From Streptomyces capillispiralis (GTDB lineage Bacteria; Actinomycetota; Actinomycetes; Streptomycetales; Streptomycetaceae): 64,000 bases of DNA. Positions 55,701 to 63,827 of the stretch are shown piece after piece. The notes beneath the pieces were generated by a model. The model made no database searches. It was given only the letters and a program-made list of their open reading frames with translations, and had not been told where the DNA came from. The translations under genes and the position numbers were made by a program. Positions within the stretch are counted from its first letter, which is position 1, and each line of letters starts with the position of its first letter. Location: NCBI RefSeq assembly GCF_007829875.1, contig NZ_VIWV01000001.1:7638001-7702000 (forward strand), written 5' to 3'.

Positions 55701-56191
55701 GCACTCTTCCTGCCGGGCGGGCCGCGTCACCTGCGGGCCCGGCGCGCCCGCGCCCGGCAGGAGGAACGGCCGGCCGGGCTGGTGCGCGAGGTGCGCTCCG
55801 GCGCGGCCGCCGCCCCCGCCGGCTCGGTGCCCGACCTGGTGTGCCGGCACCGCGACGCGGACGGGGAGCCGCTCGACGCGAAGACGGCCGCGGTGGAACT
55901 GTGTACGGACAGAACCACGACGAGTCGCTGTGGGGCGATCCGTACGCGTTCCGGCCGGGGCGGTTCCTCGAACGGCCCGTCGAGCGCGACGAACTGATCC
56001 CGCAGGGCGGCGGCGACCCCGCCACCGGGCACCGCTGCCCCGGCGAGGGCGTCACCGTCGGCGGGCTGGAGGCGCTGGCGGTGCGGCTCGCCCGAATGGA
56101 GTACACGGTGCCCGAGCAGAACCTCACCATCTCCCCGCACCGTGTGCCGACCCGCCCGCACAGCGGTGTCCTGCTCGCCGGGATCCGCTGA
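55701..56191 (+). pseudogene. C-terminal remnant of a CYP152-like P450 with internal deletion and frameshift
   Basis: One frame from about 55707 gives FLPGGPRHLRARRARARQEE, LVREVRSGAAAAPAGSV and DADGEPLDAKTAAVEL, matching the mid-region of P450-BSbeta-type enzymes up to its TAAIEL-like helix. Homology then jumps, in another frame from about 55903, to VYGQNHDESLWGDPYAFRPG, ELIPQGGGDPATGHRCPGEG (heme-ligand Cys) and ARMEYTVPEQNLTISPHRVP, ending at TGA 56189-56191. About 75-80 residues including the ExxR helix are missing at the jump. The gene is therefore dead even apart from its missing N-terminal half. Confidence 0.88.
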
Positions 56192-56389
56192 GCAGGGGTC
56201 AGGGGCGGTGTTCCCGCGGCCTCCACCGTCCGCCCGCCGTGCCGTCGCCGGCGCCCTTCTCCCCGCCCGCCCGGCCCGGGCATGTTGAAGAAGTGACGAA
56301 AGCAAGTCATGGGAAAAGTGGCATGGTTTGTCCGATTCGGGTGATTCTGGGGAGTGAAGGTACTCGCTACACCTCAGGGAGATGGTGTC

Positions 56390-56569
56390 ATGCGTCCCGA
56401 AGAAACACTCACCAAGGAACTGACCGGAATCGACATCGAGGCCGCCCTCGACCCGGTCGAGGCCGACGGTGTGTACCGCGACAGCCGCCAGTGCGCCGCC
56501 CTGGCTCTCCTCTCCGGCTCGACGAAGCTGCTGCTGTCGCCCCCGACCCCGCGTCCGAAGAAGGGCTGA
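56390..56569 (+). CDS. 59-aa peptide at the head of the operon, possible RiPP precursor
   Basis: The 59-residue product is MRPEETLTKELTGIDIEAAL, DPVEADGVYRDSRQCAALAL, then LLSGSTKLLLSPPTPRPKKG less one overlapping residue pattern: an acidic, helix-prone N-terminal half (leader-like), a single Cys at 35, a hydrophobic Ser/Thr-containing stretch and a Pro/Lys-rich C-terminus. GGGAGATGGTGTC precedes the ATG at 56390; an in-frame ATG at 56354 is less likely. It is 22 bases upstream of four coupled genes. The region just upstream (56285-56380) is AT-richer than average. Precursor status is inference; no known RiPP class was recognised. Confidence 0.6.
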   Translation: MRPEETLTKELTGIDIEAALDPVEADGVYRDSRQCAALALLSGSTKLLLSPPTPRPKKG

Positions 56570-56591
56570 ACGGATCGACGGGAGTAGTCAG

Positions 56592-57284
56592 ATGGAGCAG
56601 TCGGGCACTTCGACCCTCTTGCAGGGCGCGGTGCAGGACATCGCTTCCGGCGTGGTCTCCGCCCTTCGGGGCGGAGACCACGCGCGATCGGTCCCCCCGG
56701 CGGGGACCGACGGGGAAGCGGATGAACTCGCCCTCGCCGCCGTACGCGTACTGGGATCCGACGCACTGCTGCCGGCCCTCCTGCTGCGCACCCCGCCCGA
56801 CCCGGCGGAGGTGGCCGTGTTCCGGAAGGCGGTCGAGGCGTACCCGCCCCGCGCGGACGCCGCGCCCACCGTCCGCTGGAGCCACTGGGGCATGGCCCGC
56901 ACGCTGCGGCACGCCGACCCCTCCTTCACGGGACCGCCGGAGGAGCCCGGCACCGGCTGGCTCGACGAGGCGGACTGGCAGTTCCTCACCCACCAACTCG
57001 CCGTGCTGGCCCCGCTCGCGCTGCCCGGTGAGGACTGCGCGCTCGGCCGCCTGGCCGGACGCCGGCCCGTGGACGTCGCCCGCGGCTTCGTCCGCGCGGT
57101 GCGCCGCAGGGACTGGCGGCAGGCCGCCGGCGCCGGACGCTGGCTGACCCTGTTGTCCGGCGTACCGGACACCGTGGGCCTCGAAGCGGGCCTGGACTTC
57201 GTGGAACTGATGGGCGGACAGGACCCGCTCGTCGCCCTGCACGTGCAGGCGGCGCGGCAGATGCGGGCCGGAGCCCCGGTGTGA
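56592..57284 (+). CDS. 230-aa unknown protein of the peptide operon
   Basis: Begins MEQSGTSTLLQGAVQDIASG. It is mostly helical, with VRWSHWGMARTLRHADPSFT, GWLDEADWQFLTHQLAVLAP and WLTLLSGVPDTVGLEAGLDF as the most conserved-looking parts; Trp and His residues recur. No signal peptide, membrane span or recognised domain. Its TGA overlaps the GTG of the next gene (GTGA). GGGAGTAGTCAG precedes the ATG. It could be a scaffold or modifying enzyme; nothing in the sequence decides. Confidence 0.75.
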   Translation: MEQSGTSTLLQGAVQDIASGVVSALRGGDHARSVPPAGTDGEADELALAAVRVLGSDALLPALLLRTPPDPAEVAVFRKAVEAYPPRADAAPTVRWSHWGMARTLRHADPSFTGPPEEPGTGWLDEADWQFLTHQLAVLAPLALPGEDCALGRLAGRRPVDVARGFVRAVRRRDWRQAAGAGRWLTLLSGVPDTVGLEAGLDFVELMGGQDPLVALHVQAARQMRAGAPV

Positions 57285-58279
57285 CCGCGCCCGACGACAC
57301 CGCCCCCATCCGGCGGATCGCCGAGGACGCGCTCGCCTGGGTGGACACGTGCCGCGCCGACTTCGCCCTCGGCGAGGACGCCCTGGCCGTCGACGGCGAG
57401 GTCGACAACAGCTGGAAACCCCTGGGCGAACTGGCCCAGGTCTGCGCGACCGTCGCCCACCACACCGCCCCACCCGACCCGCTGCACGCACGGGCCCGCG
57501 CCCTGCTGGACTTCGCCTGGCGGGAGACGGACGGCGGCGAACTCTTCCGCCGCCTCCAGCAGTTGGAGCCCTTCGCCACCTACCCCCTGGAGGTGTACGC
57601 GGCCCTGGCCTCCGCCGGGTTCCGCCACCCCGCCTTCGAGGAGGCGGCCGCCGTGGTGGCCCGCACCCGGGGATGGCGGCTCACCGAACAGGATCCGACC
57701 CGGCGGCTCGGCGTCCTGCGCGCCGAGGAACGCTGCGGCATCCACCGCCCCGCGTGGGCCCCGCACGAGCTGCCCCGCACCTGGCTCGGCGGACTGCCCG
57801 AACCGTGGACCTTCGAACGCGACGCCGGATACGCCCTCACCCACGTGGTCTTCCACCTCACCGACTGGGGACGGGACCCCGACGGCCTGCCGCCGGACCT
57901 CGTCGGCTACCTCGCCGACTGGCTGCCGCCCTGGCTCGACACCTGCCTGGAGGCCGGGATGTGGGACCTGAGCGGCGAACTGCTGGCCGTGGCCGCCGTC
58001 GTCGCCCGCCGCACCGGCGATCCGGCACCGCGGGACGCCTGGCAGGCGCTCCGCGCCGCCCGGGGCCCCCACGGCGAACTCCCGCTGAAGCACCAGGACC
58101 CCGCGCCGGCGGACCCCGGGGACGCCGGACTCCCCGACGACCGGGCCCACTTCCTGCGCCACTACCACTCCACCCTCATGGCCGCCTTCGCGGCCGTCCT
58201 GACCACAGCACGCCCCGCCCGCCCGCCCGTCGGCACCGGGACGCGGCACCGGCACGGCGGACAAGGAGCGCCGGAATGA
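57281..58279 (+). CDS. DUF6895-like protein, first paralogue
   Basis: A 332-aa all-alpha cytoplasmic protein. It shares with the next gene's product the sequences THVVFHLTDWGRDPDGLPPD, YLADWLPPWLDTCLEAGMWD, LSGELLAVAAVV and, near the C-terminus, HYHSTLMAAFAAVLTTARP, along with an N-terminal WKPLGELAQVC and TRRLGVL. I believe this is the family named DUF6895, function unknown. The repeated helical pattern suggests an alpha/alpha-toroid-like fold. The His in FHLTDWG and YHST are conserved in both. GTG 57281 and the stop overlap both neighbours by 4 bases. The last 25 residues are Pro/Gly/His-rich. Confidence 0.75.
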   Translation: MTAPDDTAPIRRIAEDALAWVDTCRADFALGEDALAVDGEVDNSWKPLGELAQVCATVAHHTAPPDPLHARARALLDFAWRETDGGELFRRLQQLEPFATYPLEVYAALASAGFRHPAFEEAAAVVARTRGWRLTEQDPTRRLGVLRAEERCGIHRPAWAPHELPRTWLGGLPEPWTFERDAGYALTHVVFHLTDWGRDPDGLPPDLVGYLADWLPPWLDTCLEAGMWDLSGELLAVAAVVARRTGDPAPRDAWQALRAARGPHGELPLKHQDPAPADPGDAGLPDDRAHFLRHYHSTLMAAFAAVLTTARPARPPVGTGTRHRHGGQGAPE

Positions 58280-59193
58280 CCGACACCCGCCTCATCCACA
58301 CCGTCGGAGTCGGCGCCCTGGAATGGCTCTGGGCCCACCGCGACGGCTTCCGCCTGGAACCCGACGCGGACCCCGAGACCGGCTTCCTGGAACGCTTCAA
58401 ACCCGTCGGCGAACTCGCCCTGGTCTGCAAGGTGCTGTTCCGCGAGGGCGTCGCGGGCTCCCGCCAGGCGCAGCTCGCCCGCCAGCTCCTCGACCACGTC
58501 TGGCGCGAGACCCTGGACGGCGGCACCATGCTGGTGCGCGGGCAGCGGACCGAACCGGCCTCCCCGATCCCGTTCGAGGTGTACCTGCCGTTCCGCGAAC
58601 TCGGCTACAGCCAGCCCGAGGTGGAGCGCGCCGTCGTGCTGAACCACCGGCTGGACAACTGGCCGGCCTTCGAGGTGACCCCCACCCGGCGGCTCGGCCT
58701 CTCCGCGTTCCAGCGCCGCTTCGGACTCACCCCCCGGCCCCCCGAGTCCGAGGCCCTGCGCAGCACCTGGCTGGCCCACACCCCCGAACCCTGGACCGTC
58801 GAGGGCCACATCGCCTACGACATCACCCACTGCGTCTTCCACCTGACCGACTGGGGGGAGAACCCCCGGGGTCTGCCCCCGGACATCGCCGACTACCTCG
58901 CCACCTGGCTGCCGGCGTGGATCGACGACTGGCTGGACCTGCGGCGCTGGGACCTGCTCGGCGAACTCCTCGTGGTCGACGCCTGCCTGCCCCGGCCCAC
59001 CCTGGACGAGCCCGCCTGGCGGGCGTTCGCCGCCGCACAGGAGCCGGACGGCGCCATGCCCGCGATCCGCACGATGCCCGAGGGAGACCCGGAAGCGGTG
59101 TTCGACGTCGTCTACCACTCGACGCTGGTCGCCGCCTTCGCCTCCGTCCTGGCCACCTCCCGCGCCCTGACCGAGCTGGCCCGGGCCTCGTGA
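58276..59193 (+). CDS. DUF6895-like protein, second paralogue
   Basis: A 305-aa protein, diverged paralogue of the previous gene's product: THCVFHLTDWGENPRGLPPD, YLATWLPAWIDDWLDLRRWD, LLGELLVVDACLP and VYHSTLVAAFASVLATSRAL align directly. Its N-terminus is MTDTRLIHTVGVGALEWLWA, and FKPVGELALVCKVLF matches WKPLGELAQVC. Tandem diverged copies suggest a heterodimer. ATG 58276 (ATGA overlap) and the stop overlapping the next GTG at 59190 show tight translational coupling. No export signal. Function unknown. Confidence 0.78.
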   Translation: MTDTRLIHTVGVGALEWLWAHRDGFRLEPDADPETGFLERFKPVGELALVCKVLFREGVAGSRQAQLARQLLDHVWRETLDGGTMLVRGQRTEPASPIPFEVYLPFRELGYSQPEVERAVVLNHRLDNWPAFEVTPTRRLGLSAFQRRFGLTPRPPESEALRSTWLAHTPEPWTVEGHIAYDITHCVFHLTDWGENPRGLPPDIADYLATWLPAWIDDWLDLRRWDLLGELLVVDACLPRPTLDEPAWRAFAAAQEPDGAMPAIRTMPEGDPEAVFDVVYHSTLVAAFASVLATSRALTELARAS

Positions 59194-60296
59194 CCACGGC
59201 GTACCGCACGCCCTGGCCGGGCCGGCCCTCGGACCGGCGGGACGAACCGCCGGCCCGCCCGGACCCGCACTCCGCCGAGGACGACGGGGACGACCAGCGC
59301 TGGGGCGAACGGCTCCAGGACGCCGTCGCGGCGGCCGACGCCCCCGACGCCGTCTTCGCCCTCTCCCACCGGGGCCGGCGCACCGTACGCAGCGGCGGGA
59401 CCGCCGCGCCCCCCGCGCACCCCCGCGACACCCTGCGCTACGAGATCGGCTCGGCCACCAAGACGTTCACCGGGCTGCTGCTGGCCGGGCTGACCGACAG
59501 CGGCCGGGTGTCCGCCGGGGACCCGGCCGCCGCGCTCCTCGACGGCGGCCGGCCGGCCGGCCCGGCACCGGCCACCCTCGCCCACCTCGTCACCCACACC
59601 GCCGGACTGCCCGCACTCCCGGCCGGCTTCCACCGCCGGGCCCTGCCCGCCTGGCGCAGCAACCCCTACGGCCGCTACCCCGACGCGCTCGTGATCGACG
59701 CGTTCCTGCGCCACCGCCCCCGCCACCGGCCCGGCACCCGCTGGCGCTACTCCAACTTCGGTGTCGCCGTGCTCGGCCACGCCCTCGCCGCCGCCACCGG
59801 CACCCCCTGGGAGGACCTGGTCACCGGCCGGCTGCTGCGCCCCCTCGCGCTGCGCGGCACGGCCCTGCGCGCGGACGGCCCCGGACTCGACGCCACCGGG
59901 CACACCAAGGACGGCACCAGGACCGTGCCCGCCTTCGACGCGGGCGGCTTCCAGGCGGCCGGCGCCGTCCGGGCCACGCCGCACGACCTGCTCACCTTCC
60001 TCGAGGCCCATCTCGACCCCGCCCGGTCACCGGAGCTGTCCGGCGCGCTGGAGGCCGTACGCGTCCCCGTGCTCCGCCGCGGTCACGGGCACCGGCACGT
60101 GCACACGGTCGCCTGGTTCCGGCATCCGACGGACGCCGGCCCGCTGTACTTCCACAGCGGGGCGACCCTCGGCCAGCAGGCCTTCCTCGGCTTCCGGCCG
60201 GACACCGGCACCGCCCTGGCCGCGGTGTGCACCCGCCGCTTCCGCGCCCGCGACCCGTTCCTGGCCACCGCCTACGCCCTGCTCGCGGGGGAGTGA
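59190..60296 (+). CDS. Serine hydrolase of the class C beta-lactamase fold, apparently cytoplasmic
   Basis: A 368-aa member of the beta-lactamase/DD-peptidase/esterase superfamily. SxxK motif in YEIGSATKTFTGLLLAG (Ser 88, Lys 91), YxN in GTRWRYSNFGVAVLGHAL (Tyr 187) and HSG in YFHSGATLGQQAFLGF (His 322). LAHLVTHTAGLPALPAGF is also typical. Unlike most relatives it has no signal peptide; the N-terminus VTTAYRTPWPGRPSDRRDEP is polar. It is last in the peptide operon (GTGA overlap), so it may act as an intracellular peptidase, esterase or acyltransferase on the peptide or its product; this is inference. Confidence 0.88.
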   Translation: MTTAYRTPWPGRPSDRRDEPPARPDPHSAEDDGDDQRWGERLQDAVAAADAPDAVFALSHRGRRTVRSGGTAAPPAHPRDTLRYEIGSATKTFTGLLLAGLTDSGRVSAGDPAAALLDGGRPAGPAPATLAHLVTHTAGLPALPAGFHRRALPAWRSNPYGRYPDALVIDAFLRHRPRHRPGTRWRYSNFGVAVLGHALAAATGTPWEDLVTGRLLRPLALRGTALRADGPGLDATGHTKDGTRTVPAFDAGGFQAAGAVRATPHDLLTFLEAHLDPARSPELSGALEAVRVPVLRRGHGHRHVHTVAWFRHPTDAGPLYFHSGATLGQQAFLGFRPDTGTALAAVCTRRFRARDPFLATAYALLAGE

Positions 60297-60310
60297 CCGG
60301 CCCCGCGAGA

Positions 60311-60359
60311 ACGCCTCGGCGCCGACGGCGGCACCAGGCCGCCGTCGGCGCCGAGGCGT
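60311..60359. terminator. Perfect 22-bp bidirectional terminator
   Basis: Left arm 60311-60332 (begins ACGCCTCGGCGCC) pairs without mismatch to 60338-60359 around the 5-base loop ACCAG. It lies between the convergent serine hydrolase (stop 60296) and protease (stop 60373). Confidence 0.88.
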
Positions 60360-60372
60360 CCGGGTCAGGCGG

Positions 60373-61743
60373 TCACAGCCGCTGCCACAGCGCCGGAGTG
60401 CCGGCCGGCGCCCACGCGCCCTGCGCCTGGTGGGTCTGCAGGCACTGGTACCGCACGCCGTCGCGGGTCACCGTGGCCCCGGTCTCGTAGACCCGGCCCT
60501 CCGTCCACGCCTGCGCGCCGTCGTCCTGCTGGTCCGGCGTCGTCTGCGCGGCGGAGGTGGTCAGCGTGAGCCCGAAGTCGCTCAGCATCGGGTTGACGGG
60601 CTGGTAGAACGTCGTACCGCCGCTGGTGCAGTCCCCGGAACCCCCGGAGGTGACGCCCTGTGCCTGGGCGCCCGTGACGAACGGACCGCCCGAGTCGCCC
60701 GGCTCCGCGCACACTGTCGTCCGGGTCAGCCCGTCGACCGTGCCCTGCGCGTAACTGACGCTGGTGTCGTGCTGCTCGATGGTCCCGCAGTGCCATCCGG
60801 TGGTCGAGCCGGAACGGCACACCGACGCCCCGACGAGCGCCTGCGCCGAACCGGTCACCTGGACCTCCTGGCCGTCCTGCGCCTTGACGTCGGGCGTGGG
60901 CTTCCACTGGTCGTTGACCGCCACCCACGCCATGTCCTTGCCGGGGAAGGTGGAGGCCTGGAAGGTGCCCTGCGCGGTGCGGTCGTACCCGGTCGTCGTC
61001 GCGCCGCTCCGGCCGCAGTGGCCGGCGGTGACGAAGCCCGCCTGCGCGCCCTTGGTGACGGAGAAGCCGACGGAGCAGCGCGCGGTGCCGTCGATGTAGA
61101 ACGCGTCACCGCCGGTGATGTCCTGGAGCAGCCGCGGCCGCACCGCCGTCATGCGGATGCCGACGTCCTCGCCCTGGAGCCCCGCGGCCTCGACGAAGGC
61201 GGTGCCCGCGGCCTGGCTGGTCGCCTGCACCATGATGCGGTTCTTCGGTACGTCGACGTACCAGACCGGCGTGTCGAGCGTCTTGACCTGGGTGGCCGCC
61301 GCGTCGAGCTTCCGCTTGGCCGCCTGGAGGTCGGCGAGGGTGCGCTGGACCACCCTGGCCGTGGCGCCCTGGGCCTCGATGGCCGGCACGTCCTTGTCGT
61401 CGGTGGTCGCGACCGTGAGCTCCTCGGAGGTCTCGCCGCCCACCCAGGCCCCCGCGAACCGGTCGCCCAGGGAGTTGCGCAGCCGGCCCGCGCGGGTGCC
61501 CGCCTCCGCCTCGTTGACCAGCCGTTCGGAGGCCTGCTGGGAGTTCAGGCCCAGGTCGCGCTGGAGTGCGGCGAGCAGGTGGGGCGAGGGCCGGTCGGCG
61601 CCGAGGGTCTGGGCGGCGCCGGGCACCGGCCCGGCCGCGGGCGTGGCGTCGGCCGCCGCGGCGGCGGGGAGCCCGGCGAGGACGAGGGCGCCGAGCGCCG
61701 TGAGGGCCGACCGGCGCACGGTCCGGGCATGGCTGGGGAGCAT
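60373..61743 (-). CDS. Secreted streptogrisin-type S1 protease with chitin-binding-like C-terminal domain
   Basis: A 456-aa preproenzyme. The signal peptide is SALTALGALVLAGLPAAAAA; a propeptide of about 160 residues follows (LGLNSQQASERLVNEAEAG; YVDVPKNRIMVQAT is the alpha-lytic-type prodomain). The mature protease starts near DITGGDAFYIDG; triad: His in FVTAGHCG, Asp in GKDMAWV, Ser in EPGDSGGPF. The C-terminal 45 residues (AWTEGRVYETGATVTRDGVR, YQCLQTHQAQGAWAPAG) are a CBM5/12 chitin-binding type module, as in streptogrisin C. GAAGGAG precedes the ATG at 61743. Probably digests extracellular protein on chitinous material. Confidence 0.94.
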   Translation of the reverse strand: MLPSHARTVRRSALTALGALVLAGLPAAAAADATPAAGPVPGAAQTLGADRPSPHLLAALQRDLGLNSQQASERLVNEAEAGTRAGRLRNSLGDRFAGAWVGGETSEELTVATTDDKDVPAIEAQGATARVVQRTLADLQAAKRKLDAAATQVKTLDTPVWYVDVPKNRIMVQATSQAAGTAFVEAAGLQGEDVGIRMTAVRPRLLQDITGGDAFYIDGTARCSVGFSVTKGAQAGFVTAGHCGRSGATTTGYDRTAQGTFQASTFPGKDMAWVAVNDQWKPTPDVKAQDGQEVQVTGSAQALVGASVCRSGSTTGWHCGTIEQHDTSVSYAQGTVDGLTRTTVCAEPGDSGGPFVTGAQAQGVTSGGSGDCTSGGTTFYQPVNPMLSDFGLTLTTSAAQTTPDQQDDGAQAWTEGRVYETGATVTRDGVRYQCLQTHQAQGAWAPAGTPALWQRL

Positions 61744-61902
61744 GCGGTGTGTCTCCTTCGTTCCGGGGTGGGGCTGCCGAGCAGCCTCAGGCCTAGCCCG
61801 TGGCGCCCGGCACGATGCCGCGACGCGCGGCAATTCGCGCTTTGGTGACACGAACGGACGCCATGTGCAGTACGCGGCCGGGACATCGGGCGCCCCGCGC
61901 CG

Positions 61903-63567
61903 TCAGGCGGGCGTCAGACCGGGCGAGCCCACCTCGGTGACGAAGGAGGCGGCCGTGGAGACCGGGGCGCCGGGCGTCGTCACGGCCGGGACGATCCGGA
62001 AGTCGGCCCGCGCGTTCTCCCGGCCCAGCTCGACCCGTACGTAACCGCGCCGGCCGTCGTAGAACCTCAGGTGGGGGTTGGCCCGCATGTAGGTGTCCCA
62101 GTTCGCCGGCCGCTCGGCCCCGTTCCTGCCGCTGGCGACGGAGGTGCAGGTCAGTTCCGTGCCCAGGGTGGCGGAGTCCGGGTCGTCGAAGTCGTCCTTG
62201 ATGTCGAAGGCGTACCCGACGTGGACGTCACCGGTGAGGACCATCCAGTTGGCGACACCGGCCGCCTTCGCGCCCGCGACGACCCGGCCGCGGTTGGCGC
62301 GGTAGCCGTCCCAGGCGTCCATGGAGACCTTGGCCTGCGCGTTCAGGTCCATCTTCCGCTGGGAGAAGCACACCTGCTGGGCCGTCACGTTCCACAGCGC
62401 CGTCGAGGTGCCCCACCCGTCGGTCAGCCAGCGCTCCTGGGCGTCCCCGGTCAGGCTGCGCGCCGGGTCGTCCGACTCGGGCCCGGGGACGTGCGGAACG
62501 TCGCCGTACGCCTGGTCGTCGCGGTACTGACGGGTGTCCAGGACGTCGAACTGGGCGAGCGTGCCCCAGCGCAGCCGGCGGAACAGCTGGGCGTCGGGGC
62601 CCTCGGGGAGCTGGTCGGCGCGCAGCGGCTGGTTCTCCCAGTAGGCGCGGTAGGCGGCGGCGCGGCGGGTGAGGAACTGCGCCGGGTCGCTGCCGTTCTC
62701 GTCGATGGCGCCCGCGTAGTTGTTCTCGGTCTCGTGGTCGTCCCAGGTGACGACGAACGGGTGGGCGGCGTGGACGGCGCGCAGGTCGGGGTCGCTCTTG
62801 TAGAGCGCGTAGCGCATCCGGTAGTCCGCCAGGGTCGCCGTCTCGCGGTTGAACACGGACGGCAGCACGACGTCGGTGTAGGCGCGCGCCCCGCCCGCGG
62901 AGTCGACGGCGTACTCGTAGAGGTAGTCGCCGAGGTGGAACACCACGTCGACGTCCTCCCGCGCGAGGTGCCCGTGCGCCGTGTAGTAGCCGTCGTGGTA
63001 CGCCTGGCAGGCCACCGCGGCCAGTCTGAGGCTCGCGGTGTCGTCGCCGTCGGCGGGAGCGGTGCGGGTGCGGCCGACGGGGCTGATCCAGGCGCCGGTG
63101 CGGAACCGGTAGTAGTAGTGGCTGTCCGGATCCAGGCCCTGCACGTCGACGCGGACGCTGTGCCCGTACTCGGGATGGGCGGCCGCGGTGCCCTGCCGCA
63201 CGACCAGGACGAAGGCCTCGTCGAGGGCGACCTCCCAGGAGACGTCGACCCGTTGCTGTCCCAGACCCCCGTCCGGGGCGAAGGGGACCGGGGCGAGCCG
63301 GGTCCAGATCAGCACCGAGCCGGGCAGCGGGTCGCCGGAGGCGATGCCGAGGGTGAAGGGGTCCTCGGTGATCCGGGCCGCGTCGAGCCGGGGCGCGGCG
63401 AAGGCGCCGCGCGTGGGCAGGTTGGTGCTGAAGGCGAGGGCGGCGGCCGCGGCGGTCACGGTCAGGAAGCGACGGCGGGCCAGATGCCGTGCCGCGGCGC
63501 GCAGTTCGGTGTCGTGCGGGGTGGGGGCGAGCTGGGACGGTGGTCCGGAACGGCCCGACAGCGCCAT
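61903..63567 (-). CDS. phoD: PhoD-type alkaline phosphatase/phosphodiesterase
   Basis: A Tat-exported calcium-iron phosphatase, 554 aa. The twin-arginine signal is RRRFLTVTAAAAALAFS (residues 31 on) with cleavage near AFAAP at 58. The PhoD N-terminal module (FTLGIASGDPLPGSVLIWTR) precedes the metallophosphatase core: VFHLGDYLYEYAVDS, VVTWDDHETENNYAGAID, FDVLDTRQYRDDQ and MVLTGDVHVGYAFD. GAGAGG precedes the ATG at 63567. PhoP control would be expected, but no clear PHO-box pair was found upstream. Confidence 0.95.
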   Translation of the reverse strand: MALSGRSGPPSQLAPTPHDTELRAAARHLARRRFLTVTAAAAALAFSTNLPTRGAFAAPRLDAARITEDPFTLGIASGDPLPGSVLIWTRLAPVPFAPDGGLGQQRVDVSWEVALDEAFVLVVRQGTAAAHPEYGHSVRVDVQGLDPDSHYYYRFRTGAWISPVGRTRTAPADGDDTASLRLAAVACQAYHDGYYTAHGHLAREDVDVVFHLGDYLYEYAVDSAGGARAYTDVVLPSVFNRETATLADYRMRYALYKSDPDLRAVHAAHPFVVTWDDHETENNYAGAIDENGSDPAQFLTRRAAAYRAYWENQPLRADQLPEGPDAQLFRRLRWGTLAQFDVLDTRQYRDDQAYGDVPHVPGPESDDPARSLTGDAQERWLTDGWGTSTALWNVTAQQVCFSQRKMDLNAQAKVSMDAWDGYRANRGRVVAGAKAAGVANWMVLTGDVHVGYAFDIKDDFDDPDSATLGTELTCTSVASGRNGAERPANWDTYMRANPHLRFYDGRRGYVRVELGRENARADFRIVPAVTTPGAPVSTAASFVTEVGSPGLTPA

Positions 63568-63782
63568 CTGGTGTCCTCTCGTACGGGTCCGGCGGATCGA
63601 CGGGCGCAGGCCGGCGGCGGGCGCGGGCAGGCGAGCGCGGCCCGCGCCCCGGGCGGGTGCGTGGCGACGTCGGCCACGGGGCGCGGAGCCTGCATGCTAA
63701 GCAGACAAATGGGGTAAAACCTGCGCGCCTTGCGGGGTGTTCACACAGGAGGCGGTACGCGGACCGGTCCCGGACACGACGA

Positions 63783-63810
63783 AGCGCCGCCGGTGCGGAC
63801 CGACGGCGCT
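63783..63810 (-). terminator. Hairpin terminator between the metallophosphoesterase gene and phoD
   Basis: The stem is AGCGCCG, one mismatch, CGGT, loop GCGG, ACCG, one mismatch, CGGCGCT. It starts 17 bases beyond the stop of the metallophosphoesterase gene (63828) on the minus strand. Confidence 0.65.
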
Positions 63811-63827
63811 GCGGGACGGGGGACGGG

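Noticed and set aside
55526..56191. A 221-codon frame as an intact gene
   Set aside because: Its first part is the wrong frame for the P450 homology, and only the last 95 codons match; the region is a frameshifted remnant.
63568..63782. PHO box for phoD
   Set aside because: Only one GTTCACA-like heptamer (in GTGTTCACACAGG near 63740) and no second repeat at the 11-bp spacing expected for PhoP binding.
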